DNA of 64,000 nt from Benincasa hispida (taxonomy: Eukaryota; Streptophyta; Magnoliopsida; Cucurbitales; Cucurbitaceae): positions 43,630,404 through 43,694,403 of the forward strand of contig NC_052358.1 of the NCBI RefSeq assembly GCF_009727055.1, in the 5' to 3' direction. Made by a program: the position numbers and the translations under genes. Below the pieces are notes generated by a model. The model was not told the origin of the DNA. It saw only the letters and a program-made list of their open reading frames with translations, and did not search any database. Below are positions 43,541-55,300 of the stretch, piece by piece. Each line of letters opens with the position of its first letter. Position 1 is the stretch's first letter.

Positions 43541-45977
43541 TGTTAGGATTGGTGTCCTAGTTCTCCCGGAGTTTCATTGTTTTGTAAAGATACACATTGT
43601 TTAATGAATAAAATAAGTGTTATTTAATTCTGGCATTTACTCATATTTAATAAACAAAGCTCCTTGGTTATCTTATGTGAATTTAAGCATGTACATGTGA
43701 TATACAAGTGGATCATGTCTTAAGTGATAACCTAAATCGGTCTGTAGTATAAGGATTAAGTTGGGATACTTGATCCTTGTGACACTACGGATACGACCCG
43801 CTTTGTAGAGGTTTGCAACTATTGTAAACTACTAGAGATGGTAGATCCTGACCATTCGTGTGGATACATGGAGCGAGAGTGTTCTATATAAAGAGTTTGT
43901 ATAAGACTTGGATCAAAAGATGACTAGCCTCTATATATAACGTTGTTGATACTAGAGACTTGCATCTCACCTAAATGGTCATAGGTGACACAACCTCAAT
44001 CCTAAGTGTTTTATGAACTCCTACCTTTAAGGGCAGTCCTTTGATTAGTATGGGTGAGAGTGGCCAGATTGCCAACTCAATGTACCTACCTTTTTGGGGA
44101 CTTGTCTGATCTGGGAGCTGGGAACTCAATCTACAATATGAAATTCACTCCTTTCTCGAAACAGGTATAAGTAGAGAGATTGCTCCTTTAAGGGCTGATT
44201 CCGAGGCTTGAACATAATGGCCACAACTTTTCTTTGGAAAAGAAGACTCAGTCATAGTAGGACTATGATTTATGTTCATTAGAGGGATTAGTGGTACTTA
44301 AGGAGACAGATGTAACTATAGAGGCATAACGGTTATTGGCCCAGCTGTACTTACAAGCGATCTATGAAGGGTTGTCGCACTACTCATTGGTTAAGATGGA
44401 CAAATATATCTGTAGTGAAGAGAGTTCAGTTGTCGGTCTTTAGTGAAGTGTCTGGCAGTTAACGGATGGTGGATCCCGTGACAAAAGAGTTTAGTCAGTT
44501 ATTCACGTACTGCTGAAGCTTTGGATCTACAGGTCCATGAGGTCCCCTTGGTAGCTTGGATTCTGTTAAGGATCAGTTTTTGGCGTTGATTTGAAATGTT
44601 CAAATTGACAAAAGGTATCTTGATTATATATGATATAATCGGTATGATGTATAAGATACATCTAGTGGAGAATTGATGTAAATGAGATTTATATTAAATA
44701 CCATGGAATAGAAAAAGAACTATGGTTTATATGTTTCATGAGATGAAATATTAAAACTATAAATTATAAATATAGTGTGATAAGTTGGTTATCATTTATG
44801 TTTATAATAATATTAATGATTGGAATATTTTTTCTTTTAAATAACCAAAGTAGTGGGTGGTTATTGGATCATGGTAACTGTGAGTTTAAAAGGAAAGTGG
44901 TTTCCTATTTTGAGAAGAAGTTTTTACAAAAATTTGAAAAGGAATTTGAGTTTTCTCTCCGACAAAAATAAACTCACGGAAGTCGTCAAGTAAATACAGA
45001 TTTACTAAACGATGGCTGAGCGAGCTAAATGATCATGCAGGTGCGAGCTAAATGATCGTATAGTGTTTACTAAACGATCACATAGCTTTGCTAGACGATC
45101 GTTGGCCCAATGTAAACGATCGTGTAGAGTTTGTACGCGACAGACCGAGCTGAACGATAGAGCTAAACGATCGCATAGCTTTTGCTAGACGATCGCATAG
45201 TTTTATCTAAACGATTGGGCATCGACCTATGCGATAGNNNNNNNNNNNNNNNNNNNNNNNNNNNNNNNNNNNNNNNNNNNNNNNNNNNNNNNNNNNNNNN
45301 NNNNNNNNNNNNNNNNNNNNNNNNNNNNNNNNNNNNNNNNNNNNNNNNNNNNNNNNNNNNNNNNNNNNNNNNNNNNNNNNNNNNNNNNNNNNNNNNNNNN
45401 NNNNNNNNNNNNNNNNNNNNNNNNNNNNNNNNNNNNNNNNNNNNNNNNNNNNNNNNNNNNNNNNNNNNNNNNNNNNNNNNNNNNNNNNNNNNNNNNNNNN
45501 NNNNNNNNNNNNNNNNNNNNNNNNNNNNNNNNNNNNNNNNNNNNNNNNNNNNNNNNNNNNNNNNNNNNNNNNNNNNNNNNNNNNNNNNNNNNNNNNNNNN
45601 NNNNNNNNNNNNNNNNNNNNNNNNNNNNNNNNNNNNNNNNNNNNNNNNNNNNNNNNNNNNNNNNNNNNNNNNNNNNNNNNNNNNNNNNNNNNNNNNNNNN
45701 NNNNNNNNNNNNNNNNNNNNNNNNNNNNNNNNNNNNNNNNNNNNNNNNNNNNNNNNNNNNNNNNNNNNNNNNNNNNNNNNNNNNNNNNNNNNNNNNNNNN
45801 NNNNNNNNNNNNNNNNNNNNNNNNNNNNNNNNNNNNNNNNNNNNNNNNNNNNNNNNNNNNNNNNNNNNNNNNNNNNNNNNNNNNNNNNNGTCTTGACTTC
45901 TCCACTGTCCATCGGTACGCGATGTTCTTCCCTCTGTCGTCTACCCATAACCAAGTCCAAACAGAAGCCACCCTCAG
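43541..45977 (+). repeat. Copia LTR (family A-like), plus strand, inserted in the satellite
   Basis: Starts TGTTAGGATTGGTGTCC at 43541 directly after a satellite unit. Contains TTCTATATAAAGAGTTTGTA (43882-43901) and the TTCAGTTGTCGGTCTTTAGT block (about 44426). From 45000 to the gap there is a cluster of CTAAACGATCG motifs. It is interrupted by the N gap (45238-45889), and satellite resumes at about 45978. It is collinear with 61938-63250. The right boundary and duplication are not clear. Confidence 0.6.
45238..45889. other. Assembly gap (652 N)
   Basis: Unresolved bases inside the LTR. Reading frames drawn across it on either strand are artefacts. Confidence 1.
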
Positions 45978-48510
45978 TGCCCTGAGGCCTAACTTTTGTG
46001 CGCAAACTTTCTATCGAGCAAAAATTTGAAAACGTACCTAGGAGTTCAGAACGATGAGACAAAGTCGTCTCGTAGACGATTTTGGGAACATAATTCATCT
46101 GGTACCCCAAACGGTTATCGGGCCCGAGGGGGTGCCCAGGGGCCCAACTTTTGTGCATGAACTTTTCGTTGGGCAAAAATTTGAAAACGGACTAAGAGGT
46201 TTGAACGATGAGAAAAAGTCATGCCAGACGATTTTGGAAATAAAGCTCATTTAATGTCCCAAACGGCTCCCGAGCCCAACAGGGATGCCTCGGAGCCAAA
46301 TTTTTGTCCGCGAACTTTCGATCGGGTGAAAATTTGAAAACGAACCAAGAGATTCGAAATGATGAGAAAAAGCCATGCACAAGACGATTTTAGGAACGTA
46401 GCTCATTTGGTGCAACAAATAGCTATCGGGCCCCGCGAGGATGCCTTGAGGCCCAATTTTTGTGCGCGAACTTTCCATTGGGCAATTGAAAACAAGCCCA
46501 GGGTTTCAGGATGATGAGAAAAACACTTGTGCCAGACGATTTTAGTAATAGAGCTCATTACGTGCCCCAAACGGCCCGGAGGCCCAATTTTGTGCGCAAA
46601 CTTTCAACCCAGGGAAAATTTGAAAATGGACACAGGGATTCAGAACGATGAGGAAAAGTCGTGCATTAGACAGTTTTGGGAACGAAGCTCATTTGGTGCC
46701 CAAACGGCTCTCGGGCCTCACGAGGGGTGCCCTAGGCCCAATTTTTGTGTGCGAACTTTCCGCCGGGCAAAAATTTGAAAATGAACCCAAGGGTTTAGGG
46801 CGATGAGAAAAAGGCGTGCACCAGAAAGTTTTAGTAACGAAGCTCATTTGGTGTCCCAAACGGCTCTGGGCCCAGTGGGGTGCCCCAAGGCCCAATTTTT
46901 GTGCGTGAACTTTCTGTCGGGTGAAAATTTGAAAACGAACCCAGGGGTTCAAAACGATGAGAAAAAGGCGTGCACCAGACAGTTTTAGTAATGAAGCTCA
47001 TTTGGTGTCCCAAACGACTCTGGGCTTAGTGGGGTGCCCCGAGGCCCAATTTTTATGCATGAACTTTCTGTCGAGTGAAAATTTGAAAACGAACCCAGGG
47101 GTTCAAAACGATGAGAAAAAGTCGTCCACCAGATAGTTTTGGGAACGGAGCTCATTTGGTGTCCCAAACGCTATCTAGCCCGATGGGGGTGCCCAGAGCC
47201 CAACGTTTATGCGCGAACTTCCTGCCAGGCGAAAATATGAAAACGGACCAAGGCATTTTGAACGATGAGAAAAAGCTTTTGGGCTCAACAAGGGTGCCTT
47301 GGGCCTTATTTTTGTGTGCGACCTTTTCGCTGAACAAAACTTTGAAAACAAACCCAGGAGTTCAAAAGGATGAGAAAAGTCATGCATTAGACGATTTGGG
47401 AACGAAACTCATTGGTGCCCCAAACGGCACCCGGCCCGGACGGGGGTCCCGAGGGTCCAATTTTTGTGCGCTAACTTTCTGCGGGGCGAAAAATTTGAAA
47501 ACGAACTTAGGGTTTCAAACGATGAGAAAAAGACATGCACCAGATAGTTTTAGAATAAAGCTCATTTGGTGCCCCAAACGGCTTCCAAGCTTTGTGGGGA
47601 TCCCCCTGGACTCAATTTTTTGCGCGACTTTCTCCAAGCGAAAATTTGAAAACGAACCTAGGGTTTAAAACGATGAGAAAAAATCGTGCGCCAGACGGTT
47701 TAGAAAAAAGCTCATTTGAGCCCAAACGCGATAGTCGGGCCCAGCGGGGGTGCCTCGGGGCCCTATTTTTGTGCGGGAACTTTCCACTAGGTGAAAATTT
47801 TAAAAACGGACCCAGAGTTTCAAAACGATGAGAAAAAGCGATGCGCTAAACGATTTTTGGAACGGAGCTCATTTGGTTCCTTAAACGGCACCCGGGCCCA
47901 GCGGGGGTGCCTTGGGACCCATTTTTGTACGCGAACATCCCGCTAGGCTAAAATTTGAGAACGGACCTAGAGGTTCTGAATGATGAGAAAAAGCCGTCAC
48001 CTAAAGGTTTTGGGAATGAAACTCATTTGGTGCCCAGACGGCTTCTGATCCCAGCAGGGGTGCTCGGGGCCCAATTTTTATGTGTGAACTTTCTACCAAG
48101 TGAAAAATTATAAATAGACACAGGGCTTCAAAACGATGAGAAAAAGTCATGCGCCAAACGATATTGGTAACAGAGCTCATTTGGTGCCCAAACGGCTATC
48201 AGGTTCGACGGGGGTGCCTCGTGGTCCAACTTTTGTACGCGAACTTTTTACCGAGGGAAAATTTGAAAACGAACACAGGGGTTCAGAACGATGAGAAAAA
48301 GACGTGCGCTAGACAATTATGGGAACAAAGCTCATTTGGGGCTCCAATAAGCTCTTGGGCATGGCGAAGGTGCCTCGGGACCCAATTTTTGTGTGCGAAC
48401 TTTCCGCCGGGCAAAAATTTGAATATGAACCCAAGGGTTCAGAATGATGAGCAAAAGCCAAGCGCTAGGTGGTTTATGAATGGAGCTCATTTGATTCCCC
48501 AAACGGCTAT
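45978..48510 (+). repeat. 154-bp satellite array, block 2 (~16 units)
   Basis: Same unit landmarks as block 1, all diverged. One shortened unit (about 47270-47390) shows an internal deletion. No coding sequence. Confidence 0.88.
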
Positions 48511-50185
48511 TAATAACAGACAGAAATGCACGTTATTACAGTACTAAGTTATTAAACAATGTAGGTTTACGTTAATAAAATATATAACATTGCGTCCAAA
48601 AAGCATTAAGTTAATAACATTGCGGTCGCATGCGTCCATCACATAGAAATAGTTAACTTTTGTATTTTTATGCAGAATATGTGTTGATGCAAGGCGAAAA
48701 GCGCGATCACAAGAAATCAACGGACAAGCGTAACGTCACCGCAAGGCTTTACGATGATTTGTGCTCTCAAACATCTGCTCAAGAAGGATTGCCGCATAGA
48801 GCTGGCGCAACTTGGTGGGCGCATCTAGGTGAAAAGCATAATTAATCACGATGAGATAGAAAGCTGATGACGGTCGAATTCTAATTAAGTTGACAAGCCG
48901 CCAATGATAACAAGTACACTCAGCTTTTCGGTGACAAATATACGACGCATTAGTTAAAGAATTAAAGCCATCCTATCTGTGCAATCATGCCTTTCACCCC
49001 AAAGCTCTATAAATACCGAAGGCAACCTTTAGAGAAGGAGTTTGGACAGTTCAGCGAGTTCGATCATTTAGATAATTTTCCCTTAGATAGTTTAACCTTG
49101 TTCTTAGATTTTCTTTTATTTTAAGGTGGAAGCAAGAGAAGCGAGATTATGCGGATAGATCATTCCGGTGAACTTGGGAGAATGCCGGAAGCGTCTAAGG
49201 TCGGAGAGAAGGCCAACTCTTGCGGAAGCAGGAATATCTTTTGAACAGAATAGAGTTGACAATGTAAAGGCCTTGGGAAGTAAGGGATTGCTACCAGACT
49301 CTCTATCCTTATCTTCCATTGTTATTTTGTACTCAAACTTATCTATAGAAATGGAATTTACTTCTTTATATCTGTTCACTCTCTATTTATTACGAATGAG
49401 TAGCTAAATTTGTTGAATGGGTTAAGAAGCAGCATAACTGGGGATATTCATTCTATGCGATTATCTTGTATTATGTATGTTTCATTCGTCCATTAGAGAT
49501 ACTCGAGAGGGTAGTCTAAGGACAGGATCTAGGCTTGGAAAAGTCAGGTTAGAATCTAGACTCGGGTGAGTCAGATTAGAATGCATAATCAAGAGATATG
49601 AGCTTAGGAATAAGTATTGTTTGCTATTAACGCATCGCATGCATCCTAGAGATAGGATATAATTGTGTGCAGCCACCTTGTCTTTGTGTGCATCTTGCAT
49701 CATCGCATAGGAAAAGAGTAGAGACATAGGAATAAGCTCTATGGACATTGTTGCATTCAACACATGCATCCTAGAACTAGGAGCACCGCATTTGCATTGG
49801 AAAATGATCTGTTGTCGCATGAGTGTAGCATGATCGCATAGTTTGATGCATTCTCGGGAAACGCTAGCGAAAGACTTTCTCAACCTGTTCCTCCGCATAC
49901 TCAATGCATCTACCACATAATCGAACTTTTCTCAAATCCATCGCATTTATTTATTTTATTATCGCAAATAACAACCCAAAAAAACTATTTGATTTCTTGG
50001 TTACCGTAAGGTCTTCTTTAAAATTACCACCGCATACCCTTTTTCCTAGTCCCTAAGTTCGACCCTGGACTTACCAGGAAACTCAGTGGGGTTTATACTT
50101 GGATTCCACTGAGAAAACTTGTTGCTCAATGCATTTCCATCACTGCATCTCATTCCATAATTTCGCCTCATAAAATAACGCATAA
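48511..50185. repeat. Family B LTR-like repeat inserted in the satellite
   Basis: Starts TAATAACAGACAGAAATGCA (family start TGATAAC with G to A) and is collinear with 3527-5040, extending ~130 bp further to the right. TATA-like CTCTATAAATACC is at 49009-49021. Flanks GCTAT (48506-48510) and GCTTT (50186-50190) could be a mutated 5-bp duplication. Ends do not show a clean CA. No protein coding; frames at 49116-49916 are shadows. Confidence 0.6.
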
Positions 50186-50636
50186 GCTTTCAGGCCCAAC
50201 GGGTGTGCCCCGTGGCCCAATTTTTATGCACGAAAATTTCACCAGGAGAAAATTAAAAACGTACCTATGGGATCAAAATAACGCGAAAAAGTTGTGTGAG
50301 ATATGGTTTTGAGAATGAAACTCATTTGGTGCTCCGAATGGCTTTCGAGCCCAGTAAGGTTTCCCTGGGCCAAATTTTTGTGCGCAAACTTTCCGTCGGG
50401 CAAAATTTTAAAACGAACCTAGGGATTCAGAACGACGAGAAAAAGTCGTGTGCCAAATGGTTTTGGGAATGGAGTTTATTTGGTGCCCCAAACGGCTATC
50501 GGGCTCGACAAGGATGCCTCGGGGCCCAATTTTTTTGCACGGATTTCGCCGAACAAAAATTTGAAAACAGACCCAGGGGTTCAAAACAATGAGAAAAAAT
50601 CGTGTGTTAGACGGATTTTGGAACGAAGGTCATTTG
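50186..50636 (+). repeat. 154-bp satellite array, block 3 (~3 units)
   Basis: Three diverged units bounded by two LTR-type insertions, showing that the blocks were once one continuous array. Confidence 0.88.
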
Positions 50637-52371
50637 AGTAGGATTATATAAGCAACAGCGGAAGTAACAAGGATCATTAAGCATTCTAATTTATTAATTT
50701 TGGCAAAATATAAAGCATGCTCTTGCAAAAACAAGTAGATTTCATAACATACCTTTGTAGAACTTCTTTAAAGGTCGATCTCCACTTGCAAACTTCTCTA
50801 AATCTCGTTGCAATCTACCTCAAGATCTTCCCCACTATTCTTTTGGTGCTCTAGATTGAGTTATGAGGCTCAAAATAAGCTTGAATCAAGGAAACTATGA
50901 GAAGTGCTCACAGCAACAATCCAGTTGAAGAATACCTTCTTCACCACGAATTTTTAGCAAAATTCTATCGATTGCATACCTCAAAATCACTCCAATCTCT
51001 TCAATATATTATAGACCATCATGCAAAAAAGATAACTGCATGAGGTGCAATTCATGCTTGGAGTGATTTAAGGCAGATGAATGGATTTTGTGTGAGCAAC
51101 CAATGAAGGTGATATGGAATAACGAAAAATTCCATTTATGTGTTTTTCATTTTTTTCAACTTTTCAAATTGATTTTAAAAAATCATTTCATTTATGAAAT
51201 TGGAAAAATTATTAATTTTACAAAATTAATTTCATAAATTAATTTTTCTAATTAAAATAATAATTATTTATTATTTAAATAATTTTAATAATTCTAATTA
51301 ATTTAATATCAAATATTAAATTAATTTTTACACAAATCCACCTTCATATATTTAAATCATATTTAAATATTAATTCTCCTATTTCGTTTAATTTTTAAAA
51401 TTAAACACATAATTATATCTCATATAATTACTAATTCCCTTAATTCTATTTTGAACGTTTCAAATTAACTTACCACGCTACTCTGGAGCTAATTCATTTA
51501 CAAGCTAGTAGGGGGACCTCGCGGACCTACAAATCATAGGCTTCAACAATCTGAGATTAATTGGCTAAACTCATTAGACCAAATTAACCCACATTCGTTA
51601 ACTAATGGGTCACTCCACTAAAGCCCATAGTTGCACTCTCCTCATTGTAGATATATTATGCCACATGATTTAACCATAATTAGTAAGTCGACCCTTCATA
51701 AATTGTTCATAATAACGGCTGGTCAAATATCTGTTTTACCCCAAGATTAATTCTTGTTTCTCAAGTTCCTATTGATCCTCTAATGAACAACTGGTTTGTG
51801 ATCCAATCACTAAACCAAAACTCTCTCAACCCAATGAGAGGGCGGGGCCCCTTGTTCAAGATCTGGATTCAGTACTTGAGAGAACAACCTTTCTTCTATC
51901 CTTAGATTCGGTAGGCGTGAATTCCTTCTTGCACCCTATGTTCCCAGCTATCTATTCAGTCTTAGCCTTGAAATGGAAGGCTTATTGAGTCGGCACTGTT
52001 GAGCTAACCCTCACCTATGCAAATCTAAGGTCCCAAATAAACAGGAGTTCATAGTTAGCTCAGAATTAAGATCGAGTTACCTAGATCATCTAAGTGAAAT
52101 AGTCAGTCTTATATAGTAAACAATGTTATAAAATAAGAGTGACTTATTTCTTGGTCCGATCTTATGCAAACTCATTGCATAGAGTGCCCCCACTCCTCAT
52201 TTCATAAAGTGAACAAATTAGGATCACGAATGTAATAGTCATGGGTCTTAGTTTATTGGATTTAGACTTTCGTGTATACAATTTATAAAATCAATAATAA
52301 GTTTATTGACTATAGAAAATGTTTATCATTTTACAAACTGCGAATTTTAGGACATAAAACCCAACAATTTG
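50632..52371 (-). mobile_element. Solo LTR in the satellite with ATTTG target duplication
   Basis: The LTR spans 50637-52366, with minus-strand start TGTTGGGTTTTATGTCC. ATTTG flanks both sides (50632-50636 and 52367-52371), and removing the insert restores the satellite phrase CATTTGGTGCC. It carries the diverged family A landmark CTTATGCAAACTCATTGCAT (52161-52180). No internal coding region, so it is a solo LTR of about 1.73 kb. Confidence 0.8.
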
Positions 52372-55300
52372 GTGCCCCAAATGGCTATAGGGCCCGGTGT
52401 GGTGCCCCATGGTCGAATTTTTGTGCACGGATTTTCTGTCGTACCAAAAATTGAAAATAGACCTAGAGGTTCAGAACGATGAGCAAAAGTTGTGTGCCAG
52501 AGAATTTTTGGAATGGAGGTCATTAGGTGCCCTAAACGGTTCCTGAACCCGGTGGGAGTGCCCTGGGGCACAATTTTTATGAGCGAACTTTCCACAGGGC
52601 AGAAATTTAAAAATGGATCCAGGGGTTTAGAATGATTAGAAAAAGCCATTCGTCAAACGATTTTCGAACTGGAGCTCATTTGGTGTCGCAAACGGCTATC
52701 TGGCTTGGCGGAGGTGCCCTGGGGCTTTTTGTGTGAACTTTACGTTGGGCGAAAAGTTGAAAATGGACCAGAGATTCAGAACGATGAGAAAAAGTCGTGC
52801 GGTAGACGGTTTTGGGAACGAAGCTCATTTTGTGCCCAAAACGGCCATCGGGCCCAACAAGGGTGGCCTGGGGCCCAATGTTTGTGTGCGAAATTTCCAA
52901 TAGGCAAAAATTTGAAAACGGACCCAGGGATATAACGATGAGAAAAAGTCGTGCGCCAGATGATTTTGGGATCGAAGCTCATTTGGTGCCTCAAACGGCT
53001 ATCGAGCCCGGCAAGGTTGCCTTGGGGCCCAATTTTTGTGCGTCAACTTTTCGCGGGGCGAAAACTTGAAAAAGGACCAAGGGTTCAAAACAATGAGAAA
53101 AAGTCGTGCGCTATACGGTTTTGTGAACAAAACTAATTTGGTGCCCCAAACGGCTCCCAGGGCCAAGGCTGCCCCAAACCCTAATTCTTGTGTGTGAACT
53201 TTCTGCCGTTCGAAAATTTGAAAATGAACTCAGGCATAAAGAACGCTGAGAAAAAGTCGTTCGCCAAACGGTTTTGGGAACAGAGCTCAATTAATCCCTA
53301 AACGGCTCCTGGGCCCAATTTTTGTATGCGAACTTCCCGTCAAGCAAAAACTTTGAAACAGACCTAGGGGTTCAGAACGATAAGAAAAAATTGTGCGCCG
53401 GACGGTTTTAGGAACGAAGCTCATTTGATGCCCCAAATGGCTATCGGACTCGACATGGGAATTCCGAGGCCAAATTTTTATGCGCGAACTTTCCCTAGGC
53501 GAAAATTTCAAAACAGACCCAATGGTTCAGAACGTTGAGAAAAAGTTGTATGCCAAAAGGTTTTGGGAATAGAGTTCATTTGGTCCCCTAAACCAACTAT
53601 CAGGTCCGGTGGGGGTGCCCTGGGTCCCCATTTTTGTGCGCGAACTTTTCGTCGGGTGAAAATTTGAAAACGAACGAAGGGGTTCAGAATGAAGAGAAAA
53701 AGTCTGCGTCAAAAGAGTTTTTAAAAACATATCTCATTTGGTGCCCCAAACGGCTCTCGAGCCCAGCGGGGTTCCTTGGGGCCCAACTTTTGTGTGCGAA
53801 CTGTCTGTCAGGAAAAATTTGAACACGGACCTAGGGGTTCAAAACCATGAGAAAAAGTCGTGCGCCAGAAGGTTTTGGGAACGAAGCTCATTTGCTGCCC
53901 CAAACGGCTCACGGGCCGGTGAGGGTGCCTCAGGGCCCAATTTTTCTGCGCGAACTTTCCGCCAGGCGAAAATTTTAAAACAGATCGAGGTATTTAGAAC
54001 GATCAGAAAAAAGTTGTCGCCTAGACGAATTTAGGAAGGGAGCTCATTTAGTGCCCCAAACGGCTATCGGGCCCGGCGAACGTCCCCCGACGCCCAACCA
54101 GGCGAAAATTTGAAAATGCACCCAAGGGTTCAGAACGATGAGAAAAAGTCGTGCGCTAGACAGTTTTAGGAACGAAACTCATTTGGTACCCCAAATGGTA
54201 TCGAACCCAGCGGAGGTGCCCTAGGCCTGACTTTTGTGCACGAACTTTCTGCCTGGCAAAAAAACTTAAAACGGACCTAGGAGTATAGAACGATTAGAAA
54301 AATCCATGCGCCATACAGTTTTAGGAACGGAGCTCATTTGTGTCCCCAAACGGCTCCCGAGCCCCATGAAGGTGCCCTCGGGCCCAATTTTGTGTACGAA
54401 CTTTCTGTTGAGTGAAAATTTTAAAATAGACCCAGGGGTTCAGAACGATGAGAAAAAGAGCCGTGCGCCAAACAGTTTTAGGAACTTAGCTCATTTGGTG
54501 CCAAAAATGACTATCGAACCCGACAGGGGTGCCCCGGGGCCAAATTTTTGTTCGCGAACTTTCCGCAGGGTTAAAATTTGAAAATGGAACCAGTGGATCA
54601 GAACGATGAGAAAAAGTTGTGCACAAGATGGTTTTGGGAACAGAGCTCATTTGGTGCCCCAAACTACTATCAGGTCCAGCGAGGTGCCCTAGGTCCCCAT
54701 TTTTTTGTGCGAACTTTCCACTGGACGAAAATTTGAAAACGAACCCAGGGGTTTAGAACGATTAGAAAAAGCGGTGCGCCAAACGATTTTGGGAAGAGAG
54801 CTCATTTGGTGACTCAAATGGCTATAGGGCCCAGCGGGGGTACCCTGGGGCTCAATTTTTGTGCGCGAATTTTTCACTAGACATAAATGTGAAAACGTTC
54901 CCAGGGGTTCAGAACCGTGAGAAAAAGTTGTGCACCTGATGGTTTTTGGAACGAAGCTCATTTGGTGCCCCAAACGGCTCCTAGCCCACTGGGGGTGCCT
55001 CAAGGCCCAATTTTTCTGCGTGAACTTTCTTACCGGGCGAAAATTTGAAAATAGACCGAGGTGTTCAAAACGATAAAAAAAAGCTGGGCACCAGACACAT
55101 TTTGGAATGAAGCTCATTTGGTGCAGCTATCGGGCCCGGCAGGCATCCCTCGACGCCCAATTTTTGTGTGTGAACTTTCCATCTGGCAAAATTTTGAAAA
55201 ACACACCAGGGGTTCAGAACGATGAGAAAAAGCTGTGCACCAAATGTTTTTTAGAACAAAGTTAATTTTTTTGCCACAAACGGCTATCAAACCCAGCGGA

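Noticed and set aside
45163..46176. Long open frames on both strands
   Set aside because: They run through 652 N and are artefacts of the assembly gap.
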